The notes under the pieces are model-generated. The model did not search any database. It was not told the origin of the DNA and saw nothing but the letters and a program-made list of their open reading frames with translations. DNA of 64,000 nt from positions 1 to 64,000 of the forward strand of contig NZ_VSKS01000012.1 of the NCBI RefSeq assembly GCF_008312835.1, read 5' to 3'. The stretch comes from Streptomyces marokkonensis (GTDB lineage Bacteria; Actinomycetota; Actinomycetes; Streptomycetales; Streptomycetaceae). Shown here piece by piece: positions 1 to 10,330 of the stretch (within the stretch, counting starts at the first letter, position 1; every line of letters starts with the position of its first letter). Made by a program: the position numbers and the translations under genes.

Positions 1-153
1 CAGGGCGGACCCAACTTCGTCCAGAACGCCATCCTCGGCCCCCTCGAGGACAAGCGCGTCGCCGCCATCAACCGCATCGCCACCGCCATCGGCCGCACCG
101 CCGAACGCCCCTCGGGGCTGGACTCCCTGGCCGCCTGCACGCTCACCAAGTGA
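1..153 (+). CDS. C-terminal end of an unrecognised protein (5' cut by window)
   Basis: The first 50 codons read without interruption into TGA at 151-153, with typical Streptomyces third-position G/C. The visible tail contains GGPNFVQNAILG and ends in AACTLTK. I do not recognise the family from this tail and assign no function. It runs in the same direction as the next gene, which has its own promoter, so the two are probably separate transcription units. Confidence 0.6.
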   Translation, partial: QGGPNFVQNAILGPLEDKRVAAINRIATAIGRTAERPSGLDSLAACTLTK

Positions 154-250
154 GGTGACAGGCGCTGTGGCCGCCCCGTTCAGCGCCGGCCGGGGCGGCC
201 ACGGTTCCCTCTCCCGGGTGCCGGACTCCCAAGATCAACCGGCAATTCCT

Positions 251-279
251 TAGACAAGCGAACGATCTGCTCCCATAAT
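251..279 (+). promoter_or_regulatory. sigma-70-type promoter of a leaderless gene
   Basis: A -35 TAGACA (251-256), a 17-base spacer and a -10 CATAAT (274-279) match the vegetative consensus at five of six positions each. Transcription would start at 286-288, at the A of the ATG at 288, so the mRNA would have no 5' leader. No Shine-Dalgarno sequence is visible, which agrees. Confidence 0.6.
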
Positions 280-287
280 CGTTGGAC

Positions 288-875
288 ATGGGAAAGACCT
301 ATGAGCGCATAGACGGCCGCCTCCGCACATTCATCGAGGAGCAGCCGGTCTTCTTCACCGCCACCGCCCCCCTGGCCGCCGACGGCACGGTCAATCTTTC
401 GCCCAAAGGGCTCAAGGGGTCCTTCGCGGTCCTCGACGAGCTCACCGTCGCCTACCTCGACTTCGCCGGCTCCAACGCCGAGACGATCGCCCATCTGCGC
501 GAGAACGGCCGGATCACCCTCATGTGGTGCGCCTTCCAGGGCCCGCCCAACATCGTGCGCGTCCACGGCCGCGGCGAGCCCGTCTTCCGGGACGACCCCC
601 GCTTCGCCGGGCTGCTCGCCCGCTTCCCCGGCATCGACCACACCGCGCACGGCCTGCGTGCCGTCATCGTCGTGACGGCCGAACTGATCCGCGACACCTG
701 CGGATACGCGGTGCCCTTCATGGCGTACGAGAGCGAACGCGACCTGCACGAGAAGCGGTTCGCGCGGGAGGACGACGCCTCGCTCGACGCGTACTTCACC
801 AAGAAGGAGCACGTCGCGACCAGCCTGGACGGACTGCCCGGGCTGCCGTTGCCGCTGCCCCCGTCCAGTGTCTGA
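288..875 (+). CDS. pyridoxamine 5'-phosphate oxidase family protein
   Basis: 195 residues with the split-barrel flavin-binding fold of the PNPOx-like family; the NLSPKG stretch near residue 37 and the central GRITLMWCAFQGPP and IVRVHGRGE segments are typical of the Streptomyces members that bind FMN or F420. Substrate unknown; probably a cytoplasmic oxidoreductase rather than the true PdxH of vitamin B6 synthesis, because the family's usual substrate-binding C-terminus is absent. I start it at ATG 288 and not the TTG six bases upstream because the promoter places the transcript start at that ATG. The next operon begins 168 bases downstream. Confidence 0.8.
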   Translation: MGKTYERIDGRLRTFIEEQPVFFTATAPLAADGTVNLSPKGLKGSFAVLDELTVAYLDFAGSNAETIAHLRENGRITLMWCAFQGPPNIVRVHGRGEPVFRDDPRFAGLLARFPGIDHTAHGLRAVIVVTAELIRDTCGYAVPFMAYESERDLHEKRFAREDDASLDAYFTKKEHVATSLDGLPGLPLPLPPSSV

Positions 876-972
876 GCCCCGCCCCGGGTGTCGCCGCCGC
901 CGTCCTCGTGGGCAAGGCGTCGCGCGATCGGCACCGGGGGCGGAGGCACGGCGATCACGCGGTACCGAACCG

Positions 973-997
973 GGAATCCTCTGAACGCTCCAGCGTG
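973..997 (+). promoter_or_regulatory. possible ECF-type promoter of the flavin electron-transfer operon
   Basis: GGAAT at 973-977 and CGTG at 994-997 are 16 bases apart, resembling the GGAAY / CGT layout of ECF sigma-factor promoters, about 46 bases before the start of the reductase gene. No vegetative promoter is obvious in this gap. The match is short and should be treated as weak. Confidence 0.25.
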
Positions 998-1043
998 ACG
1001 GCACGTATCTGTGGGCCAAGGGTCAAGTCCCCACGGAGGAACC

Positions 1044-2426
1044 GTGACCACCACGCTCGCCGGCGGCCGTGCCGCCCGCCGCCAGACGATGCGCCGCATC
1101 CGTCCGCGCCGCTCCCCCGCCGTGCCCCTGCTGCTCGCCGTGGGTGCGGGCGCGGTGGCCGTGCTGTGGCTGTGGTGGACGAACACACCGTCCATCGCGG
1201 ACACCACCGGGAAGATCGTCGCCGCGGGCCGGATCACCGGGCTGCTCGCCGGCTATCTGATGGCCCTGGTGGTCCTCCAGATGGCGCGGGTGCCCGCCCT
1301 GGAGCGGCGGGTGGGTTCGGACCGGGTCGCCCGCTGGCACGCGATGAGCGGCCGCTACACCGTCAGCCTGGTCATCGCGCACGTCTTCCTCATCATGTGG
1401 GGCTACGCCCGCCAGGCGGGCAAGAGCCTCGGCGACATCGTGCAGCAGACCATCACCTCCGTCACCACGCTGCCGGACATGGGCAAGGCCGCCATCGGCA
1501 CCGGACTGCTGTTCGTGATCGCCTTCCTCTCCATCGGCCCGGTCCGGCGCCGGCTGCCGTACGACGGCTGGTACCACGTGCACCTGCTGACGTACGCGGC
1601 GGTCTTCCTGACGTTCTGGCACCAGATCACCACCGGCAACGAGTTCGCCGTCGAACCGACCGCGAAGACCTTCTGGTACGGGCTCTACGGCGTCGTGACC
1701 GCGCTGGTGCTGTGGTACCGGATCATCACCCCCGTGCGGCTCAACTTGCGGCACCGGATGCGGGTCGCGGCGGTCATCGAGGAGACGCCGGGCATCGTGT
1801 CGGTGCTGATCAGCGGCCGCAGGCTGCACCGGATGGGCGCGGAGGCGGGGCAGTTCTTCCGCTGGCGGTTCCTGGCCCCCGGGATGCGGTTCAGCTCCCA
1901 CCCGTACTCGCTGTCGGCGGCGCCCCGTCCCGACATGCTGCGGATCACCGTCAAGGCGATCGGCGACCACAGCTCGCGGCTGCGCGAGCTGGAGCCCGGC
2001 ACGCGGGTGTGGGCGGAGGGCCCGTACGGTGCCCTGACCGCGCAGCGCCGCAGCCGCGGCAAGGTGCTGCTGGTCGCGGGCGGGGTGGGCATCACCCCGA
2101 TGCGGGCCCTGTTCGAGACGCTGCCCGGCGCGGCCGGTGACATCACTCTGCTCTACCGGGCCAACAGCACGCAGGACCTGGCGCTGTGGAGCGAGCTGGC
2201 CAAGATCGCCGACGAGCGCGGCGCACGTCTGATGTACGCGGTGAACAGCCCCGACGGGGAACGTCCCGACATCTCGGCGGAGAGCCTGCAGCGGAAGATC
2301 CCGGACGTCGACCGGCACGACGTCTTCATGTGCGGGCCGCCCGGGTTCGCGCAGTCGGTGTACGACGCACTGCGCGGCGCCGGGGTCCCCGCCCGCCGTA
2401 TCCATCACGAGTCGTTCGAGATGTGA
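1044..2426 (+). CDS. ferric-reductase-like membrane flavoprotein (FAD/NAD(P)H oxidoreductase)
   Basis: 460 residues. The N-terminal half has about six membrane helices (from roughly residue 25 to 235) of the ferric reductase-like transmembrane type, with paired histidines in RWHAMSGRYTVSLVIAH and YHVHLLTYAAVFLTFWH that probably ligate haem. The C-terminal half is a ferredoxin-reductase module: the FAD-contact segment HPYSLSAAP, the nucleotide-binding AGGVGITP and the terminal MCGPPGF. It should pass electrons from cytoplasmic NAD(P)H across the membrane. The start is GTG 1044 behind GGAGGA. It is followed by the FMN-binding protein and ApbE, so the likely electron acceptor is the covalently flavinylated partner. 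Confidence 0.85.
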   Translation: MTTTLAGGRAARRQTMRRIRPRRSPAVPLLLAVGAGAVAVLWLWWTNTPSIADTTGKIVAAGRITGLLAGYLMALVVLQMARVPALERRVGSDRVARWHAMSGRYTVSLVIAHVFLIMWGYARQAGKSLGDIVQQTITSVTTLPDMGKAAIGTGLLFVIAFLSIGPVRRRLPYDGWYHVHLLTYAAVFLTFWHQITTGNEFAVEPTAKTFWYGLYGVVTALVLWYRIITPVRLNLRHRMRVAAVIEETPGIVSVLISGRRLHRMGAEAGQFFRWRFLAPGMRFSSHPYSLSAAPRPDMLRITVKAIGDHSSRLRELEPGTRVWAEGPYGALTAQRRSRGKVLLVAGGVGITPMRALFETLPGAAGDITLLYRANSTQDLALWSELAKIADERGARLMYAVNSPDGERPDISAESLQRKIPDVDRHDVFMCGPPGFAQSVYDALRGAGVPARRIHHESFEM

Positions 2427-2478
2427 GCGACGGGTCATCCACCCGGGCCATCCACACCCATCAGGAGCTTGAGAAGCG

Positions 2479-3255
2479 ATGAGGAAGAGTCACCCCGTCC
2501 GGCGTGCCGTACTCGCGACCGCCGCCACCGTGTCCGGGATCGTGCTGCTGCTGTCGCTCAAGCCGGCGTCCGATCCCGGCTCGGCCGCGGCGGCGGGCGG
2601 CGCGGCCCCGCCCGCGGCGGCCCAGTCCCCGCAGGGCGGCTCCCAGCCCATCGGCGACGGCACGGTCACCGGGGACGCCGCGAGCACCCAGTACGGCGCG
2701 GTGCAGGTGCGGCTGACGGTGAGCGGCGGGAAGATCACCAAGGCCGAGGCGGTCCAGGCGCCCAAGGGCGGACAGAGCGACCGGATCACCTCCAGCGCCG
2801 TGCCCCGGCTCAACCAGGCGGCGGTCGCGGCGCAGGGCGCGGAGATCGACGCGGTGTCCGGGGCGACGTACACCAGCGCCGGGTACAAGAAGTCGCTCCA
2901 GTCGGCGCTGGACAAGGCGCGGGCCGCCGGAGCCCCGGAGTCCTCCGGTCCGGGGGGCGGCGGGAACGCCGGGAACGAGCAGGCCGGGACCGTCACCGGG
3001 GACGCGGCGCAGACGCAGTACGGGCCGGTGCAGGTCCGGATCACCGTGAGCGGCGGGAAGATCACCAAGGCCGAGGCCGTCCAGGCGCCCAAGGGCGGAC
3101 AGAGCGACCGGATCACCTCCAGCGCCGTGCCCCGGCTCAACCAGGCGGCGGTCGCGGCCGGCAGCGCGGAGATCGACGCGGTGTCGGGGGCCACGTACAC
3201 GAGTGCGGGGTACAAGCAGTCGCTCCAGTCGGCGCTGGACAAGGCCGGTGACTGA
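2479..3255 (+). CDS. exported protein with two tandem FMN-binding domains
   Basis: 258 residues: a basic N-terminus and hydrophobic segment (about residues 9-28, signal peptide or anchor), an Ala/Gly/Pro-rich linker, then two FMN_bind domains (about 60-147 and 169-256). Each contains IDAVSGATYTSAGYK, which fits the D-x-x-S-G-A-T flavinylation motif, so Thr130 and Thr239 are the predicted covalent FMN sites. The two domains are nearly identical in protein and DNA, indicating a recent internal duplication. A Shine-Dalgarno CAGGAG precedes ATG 2479. The gene overlaps apbE by 8 bases. Inferred role: extracytoplasmic two-flavin electron carrier next to the reductase. Confidence 0.85.
   Translation: MRKSHPVRRAVLATAATVSGIVLLLSLKPASDPGSAAAAGGAAPPAAAQSPQGGSQPIGDGTVTGDAASTQYGAVQVRLTVSGGKITKAEAVQAPKGGQSDRITSSAVPRLNQAAVAAQGAEIDAVSGATYTSAGYKKSLQSALDKARAAGAPESSGPGGGGNAGNEQAGTVTGDAAQTQYGPVQVRITVSGGKITKAEAVQAPKGGQSDRITSSAVPRLNQAAVAAGSAEIDAVSGATYTSAGYKQSLQSALDKAGD
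2659..3246 (+). repeat. tandem duplication encoding the two FMN-binding domains
   Basis: About 261 bases at 2659-2919 recur at 2986-3246 with only scattered substitutions; a stretch from GTGAGCGGCGGGAAGATCAC through the flavinylation site is almost base-for-base the same. The period is 327 bases, made of the domain plus a Gly-rich linker. Confidence 0.85.
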
Positions 3256-4048
3256 CGCGGTGGCCGAGCCGGCCGAGGCTCCCGCCGCGGTGCGTCGTGC
3301 GGAGGAGACGATGGGGACCGTCTTCTCCCTCGACGTCCGCGGCGGGGAACCCGCCGCGGTGCGCGCGGCGCTGGAGGAGGCGGTCGCGGGGCTGCGCCGG
3401 GTCGACGAGGTGTTCAGCACCTACCGCGAGGACAGCCAGATCTCCCGGCTGGCGCGCGGTGAGCTGGGCGTCGGGGAGTGCGATCCCGAGGTCGCCGAGG
3501 TGCTGGAGCTGGCGGCGGAGGCGGAGCGGGTGAGCGACGGCTGGTTCAGCACGCGCTGTCGAGGGCGTCTCGACCCGACCGGGATCGTCAAGGGCTGGGC
3601 CACCGAGCGGGCGGCGCGGCGGCTCGCGGCGGCCGGGGCGACGGGGGTGAGCGTCAACGGGGGCGGCGACGTGCAGGTGCTGGGTGCGCCGGGGGCGGGG
3701 CGGCCGTGGCGGGTCGGGGTGTCGGATCCGCTGCGGCCGGGCGGGCTCGCCGCCGTGGTCTCCGCGGCCGGTGCGGACGAACTGGCCGTGGCGACGTCCG
3801 GTACCGCGGAGCGGGGGGATCACATCGCCGATCCCCGTACGGGGCGGTCGGCGGTGACCGACCTGGTCGCGGTGACGGTGGTCGCGCCCCGGCTGACGTG
3901 GGCGGACTGCTGGGCGACGGCGGCGTTCGCGATGGGCTCCCGGCAGGCGCTCGCCTGGCTGGAGTCGCTTCCGGACGTCGAGGCGCTGCTGATCACGGCG
4001 GGCGACGAGGTGCGCTGTACGGGTGGGCTGGCGGGTTGGCTGGGGTGA
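3248..4048 (+). CDS. apbE: FAD:protein FMN transferase (ApbE)
   Basis: 266 residues. ApbE cleaves FAD and joins FMN to a Ser/Thr of its target. Family segments are present in order: ETMGTVFSLDV (N-terminal), LDPTGIVKGWATERA, VNGGGDV, VATSGTAERGDHIADPRTG and the metal-site region TWADCWATAAFAMG. It starts at GTG 3248, overlapping the stop of the FMN-binding gene (GTGACTGA), so the enzyme is translationally coupled to its probable substrate. No signal peptide or lipobox is visible, unlike the classical lipoprotein ApbE, which implies flavin transfer before export or an unannotated N-terminus. It is also shorter than the usual 320-350 residues. Confidence 0.88.
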   Translation: MTDAVAEPAEAPAAVRRAEETMGTVFSLDVRGGEPAAVRAALEEAVAGLRRVDEVFSTYREDSQISRLARGELGVGECDPEVAEVLELAAEAERVSDGWFSTRCRGRLDPTGIVKGWATERAARRLAAAGATGVSVNGGGDVQVLGAPGAGRPWRVGVSDPLRPGGLAAVVSAAGADELAVATSGTAERGDHIADPRTGRSAVTDLVAVTVVAPRLTWADCWATAAFAMGSRQALAWLESLPDVEALLITAGDEVRCTGGLAGWLG

Positions 4049-4077
4049 CCGGCGCTGCGGGGTGACCGGCGCTGCGG
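4044..4077. repeat. 17-bp tandem duplication across the apbE stop codon
   Basis: GGTGACCGGCGCTGCGG occurs twice back to back (4044-4060, 4061-4077). The first copy contains the apbE TGA at 4046-4048. Confidence 0.8.
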
Positions 4078-4110
4078 CTGAGGTACGGGCGTGACACTCA
4101 CCGCGTTGGC

Positions 4111-4256
4111 GGGGTGCCTCCCCCAGAGGAGGTACCCCCGTCGCCCACCCGTGCCGCCCTGGGGGAACCTCCCAGGCCCTTGAGGCACTGGGGGAGGCAC
4201 GGCCGCCCGCGCCCCTGGGGCCGCCACCTCCCCCAGGGGCGCGGGGAACTGCGCGA
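4111..4256. repeat. cluster of dispersed GC-rich repeats between convergent apbE and argR
   Basis: Three elements lie here. A hairpin at 4111-4138 pairs GGGGTGCCTCC with GGAGGTACCCC with one mismatch. A 42-base element at 4159-4200 is the inverted counterpart of the copy at 41666-41708. GGGGCGCGGGGAACTGCGCGA at 4236-4256 is identical over 21 bases to 25668-25688. Such elements are common in Streptomyces intergenic DNA. Placed between convergent genes and strongly self-complementary, they may act as bidirectional terminators. Confidence 0.75.
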
Positions 4257-4316
4257 GCGGCCACCGACGGGCCGCAGGCGCCGTACCGACATGTACCCGC
4301 CGCCCCCGCGGAGCGC

Positions 4317-4859
4317 TCAGTGGCCGTTCTGGGCCAGCCGGAGCAAGTGGTCCGCCAGGGCCTGACCCCCCGCCGGCTCCCTGCTGATCAGCAGCAGCGT
4401 GTCGTCACCGGCGATCGTGCCGAGGATGTCCTGCAGTTCCGCCTGGTCGATCGCCGAGGCCAGGAACTGCGCGGCGCCCGGCGGGGTGCGCAGGACCACC
4501 AGATTCGCCGAGGCCTCCGCGGAGATCAGCAGCTCCTGCGAGAGCCGCCGCATCCGCTCCTCCTTGGCGGACTCCCCCAGCGGCGCCCGCGGGGTGCGAT
4601 AACCCCCCTCGCTCGGCACCGCGTAGATCAGGTCACCGTCGTTGTTGCGGATCTTCACCGCGTTCAGCTCGTCCAGGTCGCGGGAGAGCGTCGCCTGGGT
4701 GACGCTCAGCCCGTCGTCGGCGAGCAGCTTCGCCAGCTGGCTCTGCGACCGCACCGGCTGCCGGTTGAGGATGTCCACGATCCGGCGGTGGCGTGCGGTG
4801 CGCGTCTGCGGCACGGCAGGTCCGGCCTGCTGACCCTGGTCCTGCTGCTCCTGGCTCAT
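4317..4859 (-). CDS. argR: arginine repressor ArgR
   Basis: 180 residues. Winged-helix DNA-binding domain at about 20-90 ([36 protein letters not shown]) and a C-terminal oligomerisation/arginine-sensing domain with [12 protein letters not shown], where the paired Asp residues contact arginine in the family. It is the last gene of the arginine operon and should repress it through the ARG box before argC. I start it at ATG 4859, behind GGAGAATGAG and 7 bases after the argD stop; an upstream in-frame start at 4904 would overlap argD and lacks such a site. Confidence 0.93.
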   Translation of the reverse strand: MSQEQQDQGQQAGPAVPQTRTARHRRIVDILNRQPVRSQSQLAKLLADDGLSVTQATLSRDLDELNAVKIRNNDGDLIYAVPSEGGYRTPRAPLGESAKEERMRRLSQELLISAEASANLVVLRTPPGAAQFLASAIDQAELQDILGTIAGDDTLLLISREPAGGQALADHLLRLAQNGH

Positions 4860-4866
4860 CGTCGTC

Positions 4867-6075
4867 TCATTCTCCGGATCGTCCTTCCCCGCCCGCCGGC
4901 GCACCGGCCTGGTCCAGGATGCCGGGCAGCGCCCCGAGGAAGGCGTCCACCGCGTCGTCCCCGAGGTTCAGCGGCGGCATGAGCCGTACGACATCGGGGG
5001 CGGGCGCGTTCACGAGGAATCCGGCGTCCTGAGCCGCCTGTTGCGCCTGGGGCGCGAGCGGCTCGGTGAGCACGATACCCAGGAGGAGCCCCGCACCCCG
5101 GACATGGTCGATCAGGGCGTGGCCGGATCCCTCGATTCCGTCCCGGAGCCTCTCGCCCTGCCGCTTGACGTTCTCCAGCAGCCCTTCGCCCTCAATGGTG
5201 TCGAGAACGGCGAGTCCGGCGGCGCAGGCGACCGGGTTGCCGCCGAAGGTCGTGCCGTGGTGGCCGGGCCCGAGCAGGTCGGCGGCGCGGCCGAAGGCGA
5301 CGGTGGCGCCCAGCGGCAGGCCGCCGCCGAGCTGCTTGGCCAGGGTGACGACGTCCGGCAGCACGCCCTCGTGGGCCTGGTACTCGAACCAGTGCCCGGT
5401 GCGGCCGATGCCGGTCTGCACCTCGTCCAGCACGAGCAGCGCGCCCTTGGCCGCGGTGATGGCACGGGCCGCCTTCAGATAGCCGGGGGGCGGGACGACG
5501 ACGCCGAGTTCGCCCTGGATGGGTTCGAGGACGACGAGGGCCGTCTCCTCGGTGACCGCGGCGGCCAGCGCCCGGGCGTCGCCGAAGGGCACATGGGTGA
5601 CCTCGGCGGGCAGCGGCTGGAACGGCTCGCGCTTGCCGGGCTGGCCGGTCAGGGCGAGGGCGCCCATCGTGCGGCCGTGGAAGGCTCCCTCGGTGGCGAC
5701 GACGTGGGTCCGTCCGGTCAGCCGGCCGATCTTGAACGCTGCCTCGTTGGCCTCGGCGCCGGAGTTGCAGAAGAAGACCCGGCCGGTCCGGCCGAAGAGC
5801 TGGAGCAGCCGTTCGGCGAGGGCGACGGTCGGCTCGGCCATGAAGAAGTTGGAGATGTGGCCGAGGGAGCCGATCTGCCGGCTCACGGCCTCGACGATCG
5901 CCGGGTGGGCGTGGCCGAGGGCGTTGGTGGCGATGCCGCCGACGAAGTCGGCGTACTCCGTGCCCTCGGCGTCCCAGACCTTCGTGCCCTCACCGCGCAC
6001 GAGCGGCAGGCGCGGGGTGCCGTAGTTGTTCATCAGGGCGCCCTGCCACCGCGCGGTCAGTTCTGCGTTGCTCAC
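4867..6075 (-). CDS. argD: acetylornithine aminotransferase
   Basis: 402 residues, normal for class III PLP aminotransferases. It converts N-acetylglutamate 5-semialdehyde to N2-acetylornithine with glutamate. Visible landmarks are [15 protein letters not shown], the cofactor-contact [13 protein letters not shown] and the Schiff-base lysine in [15 protein letters not shown]. The start is GTG 6075, whose GTGA overlaps the argB stop, so translation is coupled. It precedes argR by 7 bases. Confidence 0.95.
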   Translation of the reverse strand: MSNAELTARWQGALMNNYGTPRLPLVRGEGTKVWDAEGTEYADFVGGIATNALGHAHPAIVEAVSRQIGSLGHISNFFMAEPTVALAERLLQLFGRTGRVFFCNSGAEANEAAFKIGRLTGRTHVVATEGAFHGRTMGALALTGQPGKREPFQPLPAEVTHVPFGDARALAAAVTEETALVVLEPIQGELGVVVPPPGYLKAARAITAAKGALLVLDEVQTGIGRTGHWFEYQAHEGVLPDVVTLAKQLGGGLPLGATVAFGRAADLLGPGHHGTTFGGNPVACAAGLAVLDTIEGEGLLENVKRQGERLRDGIEGSGHALIDHVRGAGLLLGIVLTEPLAPQAQQAAQDAGFLVNAPAPDVVRLMPPLNLGDDAVDAFLGALPGILDQAGAPAGGEGRSGE

Positions 6076-6970
6076 GACTCCCCCTGTTCGTCGGGCACGA
6101 CCATGGTGCCGATGCCCTCGTCCGTGAAGATCTCCAGCAGGATCGAGTGCTGGACCCGGCCGTCGATGACGCGGGCGGTGGTCACGCCGCCTCGCACGGC
6201 GTGCAGGCAGCCCTCCATCTTCGGCACCATGCCGGAGGACAGTTCCGGCAGGAGCTTCTCGAGCTGGGACGCGGTGAGGCGGCTGATCACCTCGTCGCTG
6301 TTGGGCCAGTCCTCGTAGAGTCCCTCGACGTCCGTGAGGACCATGAGGGTTTCGGCGCCCAGTGCAGCAGCGAGTGCCGCAGCCGCCGTATCAGCATTGA
6401 CGTTGTAGACATGGTGGTCGTCCTGGCTGCGGGCGATCGACGAGACGACCGGGATGCGGCCGTCGGCGAGCAGTGCCTCGATCGCGCCCGTGTCGATCGC
6501 GGTGATCTCGCCCACCCGCCCGATGTCGACCGACTCGCCGTCGATCTCGGGCCGGTGCTTGGTGGCGGTGAGGGTGTGCGCGTCCTCGCCGGTGAGGCCG
6601 ACGGCGAGCGGTCCGTGCCGGTTGAGCAGTCCGACCAGTTCCCGCTGCACCTGTCCGGCGAGCACCATGCGTACGACGTCCATGGCGTCCTCGGTGGTGA
6701 CGCGCAGGCCGGCCTTGAACTCGCTGACGATGCCGTGCCGGTCGAGCGCCCGGCTGATCTGCGGGCCGCCGCCGTGCACGACCACCGGCCTGAGGCCGGC
6801 GTGCCGCAGGAAGACGACGTCCTGGGCGAACGCGGCCTTCAGGTCCTCGTCGACCATGGCGTTGCCGCCGAACTTGATGACGACGGTCTTGCCGTGGTGC
6901 CGGGTCAGCCAGGGCAGCGCCTCGATGAGGATCTGCGCCTTGGGCAGCGCGGTGTGCTTACGGGTGTGGG

Positions 6971-6974
<4 letters not shown>
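6072..6974 (-). CDS. argB: acetylglutamate kinase
   Basis: 300 residues of the amino-acid kinase family; phosphorylates N-acetylglutamate, the usual arginine-inhibited step. It shows the nucleotide-binding [10 protein letters not shown], the substrate loop [14 protein letters not shown] and [14 protein letters not shown]. An N-terminal extension of about 25 residues before the first strand is typical of arginine-sensitive forms. ATG 6974 overlaps the argJ stop as ATGA. Confidence 0.95.
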
Positions 6975-9202
<2,228 letters not shown>

Positions 9203-9214
9203 CGCCGTGGCCCG

Positions 9215-9220
9215 TATGAT
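9215..9220 (+). promoter_or_regulatory. -10 element of the divergent VOC gene
   Basis: TATGAT at 9215-9220 lies 7 bases before ATG 9228, so the transcript probably starts at or next to the start codon. No convincing -35 is present; the ARG box at 9187-9202 occupies the place where it would be. Confidence 0.45.
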
Positions 9221-9227
9221 CAGCGGC

Positions 9228-9968
9228 ATGGCGCTGCGACCGGTCATGGTGAACATCAAGGCTCTCGACGCCCCGGCGATCGGCCGTTTCTGGGCGGAGG
9301 CGCTCGGCTGGACCGCCTACAGCGCCGGCGTGACCACCTACGTCGGACCCCCCGGCGGCCTCGTCTGGCCGGATCCGGTCGCCCTCGGCATCGACGTCGT
9401 TCCCGTCCCGGGGCCCGGGACCGCGGCGAAGAACCGGGTGCACCTCGATCTCGCCACGACCTCCGCGGCCCACCGGACGGAGTTGGTCGAGCGCCTGAGG
9501 GGCCTCGGTGCGACGCCCGCCCACGTGGGCCAGGGCGCGGTGCCGTGGACGGTCCTCGCCGACCCGGAGGGCAACGAGTTCTGCGTGCTGGAGCCCCGGG
9601 AGACCTACCGGGACACCGGGCCGGTCGCCGCCGTGGTGGTCGACTGCGCGGATCCGCGGGCCATGGCCGCCTTCTGGGGTGAGGCACTGGACTGGACCGT
9701 GCACGAGGTGACCGACGGTCATGCCTCGATGCGCTCGGCCAGGGGTACCGGGCCGTATCTGGAGTTCCTCCGCACCCCCGACGTGAAGACCGTGCCGGAC
9801 CGGGTCCATCTGGACCTGCTGCCGTACCCCGGGGACGACAGGGCGGCGGAGGTGGCCCGGCTGCGGGCCCTCGGCGCCACCGGCCTCGACATCGGCCAGG
9901 GCGACGTCCCGTGGACGTGCCTGGCCGATCCCGAGGGCCACGAGTTCTGCGTCCTCGCCCCGTCCTAG
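9228..9968 (+). CDS. two-domain VOC (glyoxalase/bleomycin resistance-like) protein
   Basis: 246 residues made of two vicinal-oxygen-chelate modules (about 1-118 and 120-246). Each half ends in the same motif, GQGAVPWTVLADPEGNEFCVLE and GQGDVPWTCLADPEGHEFCVL, evidence of an old internal duplication. The family includes metal enzymes and drug-binding proteins; the substrate here is unknown. Three in-frame starts exist (9171, 9216, 9228); I chose ATG 9228 because of the -10 element 7 bases before it. Divergent from argC and possibly under the same ARG box. Confidence 0.75.
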   Translation: MALRPVMVNIKALDAPAIGRFWAEALGWTAYSAGVTTYVGPPGGLVWPDPVALGIDVVPVPGPGTAAKNRVHLDLATTSAAHRTELVERLRGLGATPAHVGQGAVPWTVLADPEGNEFCVLEPRETYRDTGPVAAVVVDCADPRAMAAFWGEALDWTVHEVTDGHASMRSARGTGPYLEFLRTPDVKTVPDRVHLDLLPYPGDDRAAEVARLRALGATGLDIGQGDVPWTCLADPEGHEFCVLAPS

Positions 9969-9994
9969 CCACCTCCGCCCGATCCTCGGGAACG

Positions 9995-10200
9995 TCACCG
10001 AGTTTCGCCGGGAAGGTGTACGTGAAGGTGCTCGCCATGCCCCGGAACGTGGAGGTCATCAGGGTGACCGGGGTGTCCGTCTCCGTGTTCACCGCGTCCG
10101 CGTCCGCGTCGGCGGCCGGGGTGGTCACGCGGGCCCGTGGGGCGACCCTCGCGCCGCCGAGGTCGATCTCGGGACCGAGTGCGAGTCGTGCGCGGTTCCG
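9995..10200 (-). pseudogene. C-terminal remnant of an arabinofuranosidase-like glycoside hydrolase
   Basis: The gap between the VOC gene and the DUF6314 gene holds a minus-strand reading with protein-like segments: LGPEIDLGGARVAPRARV, then VNTETDTPVT, then STFRGMASTFTYTFPAK near 10010. The next frame continues as SVTFPRIG, so one base shift near 10012 would rebuild a TYTFPAKSVT(F/V)-type ending, common at the C-terminus of secreted alpha-L-arabinofuranosidase-like enzymes. No start, signal peptide or catalytic region is left. Family assignment is from memory of such endings. The rest of 9969-10374 holds nothing else I can support. Confidence 0.4.
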
Positions 10201-10330
10201 GGCGGTGCGTGACTTGGGCGCTCCGCGGCTCTCTCGCGGGGGTGGGGGACACAGGAGACGAGCCGTTCGGTATGTCGGTCATCGGTCAGCACTTCGAACG
10301 GCAGGATAGGGAGGAGACAGGAGCACGTTC

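Noticed and set aside
1023-2438. Minus-strand frame over the ferric-reductase-like gene
   Set aside because: No motifs, while the plus strand shows a full haem, FAD and NAD(P)H module.
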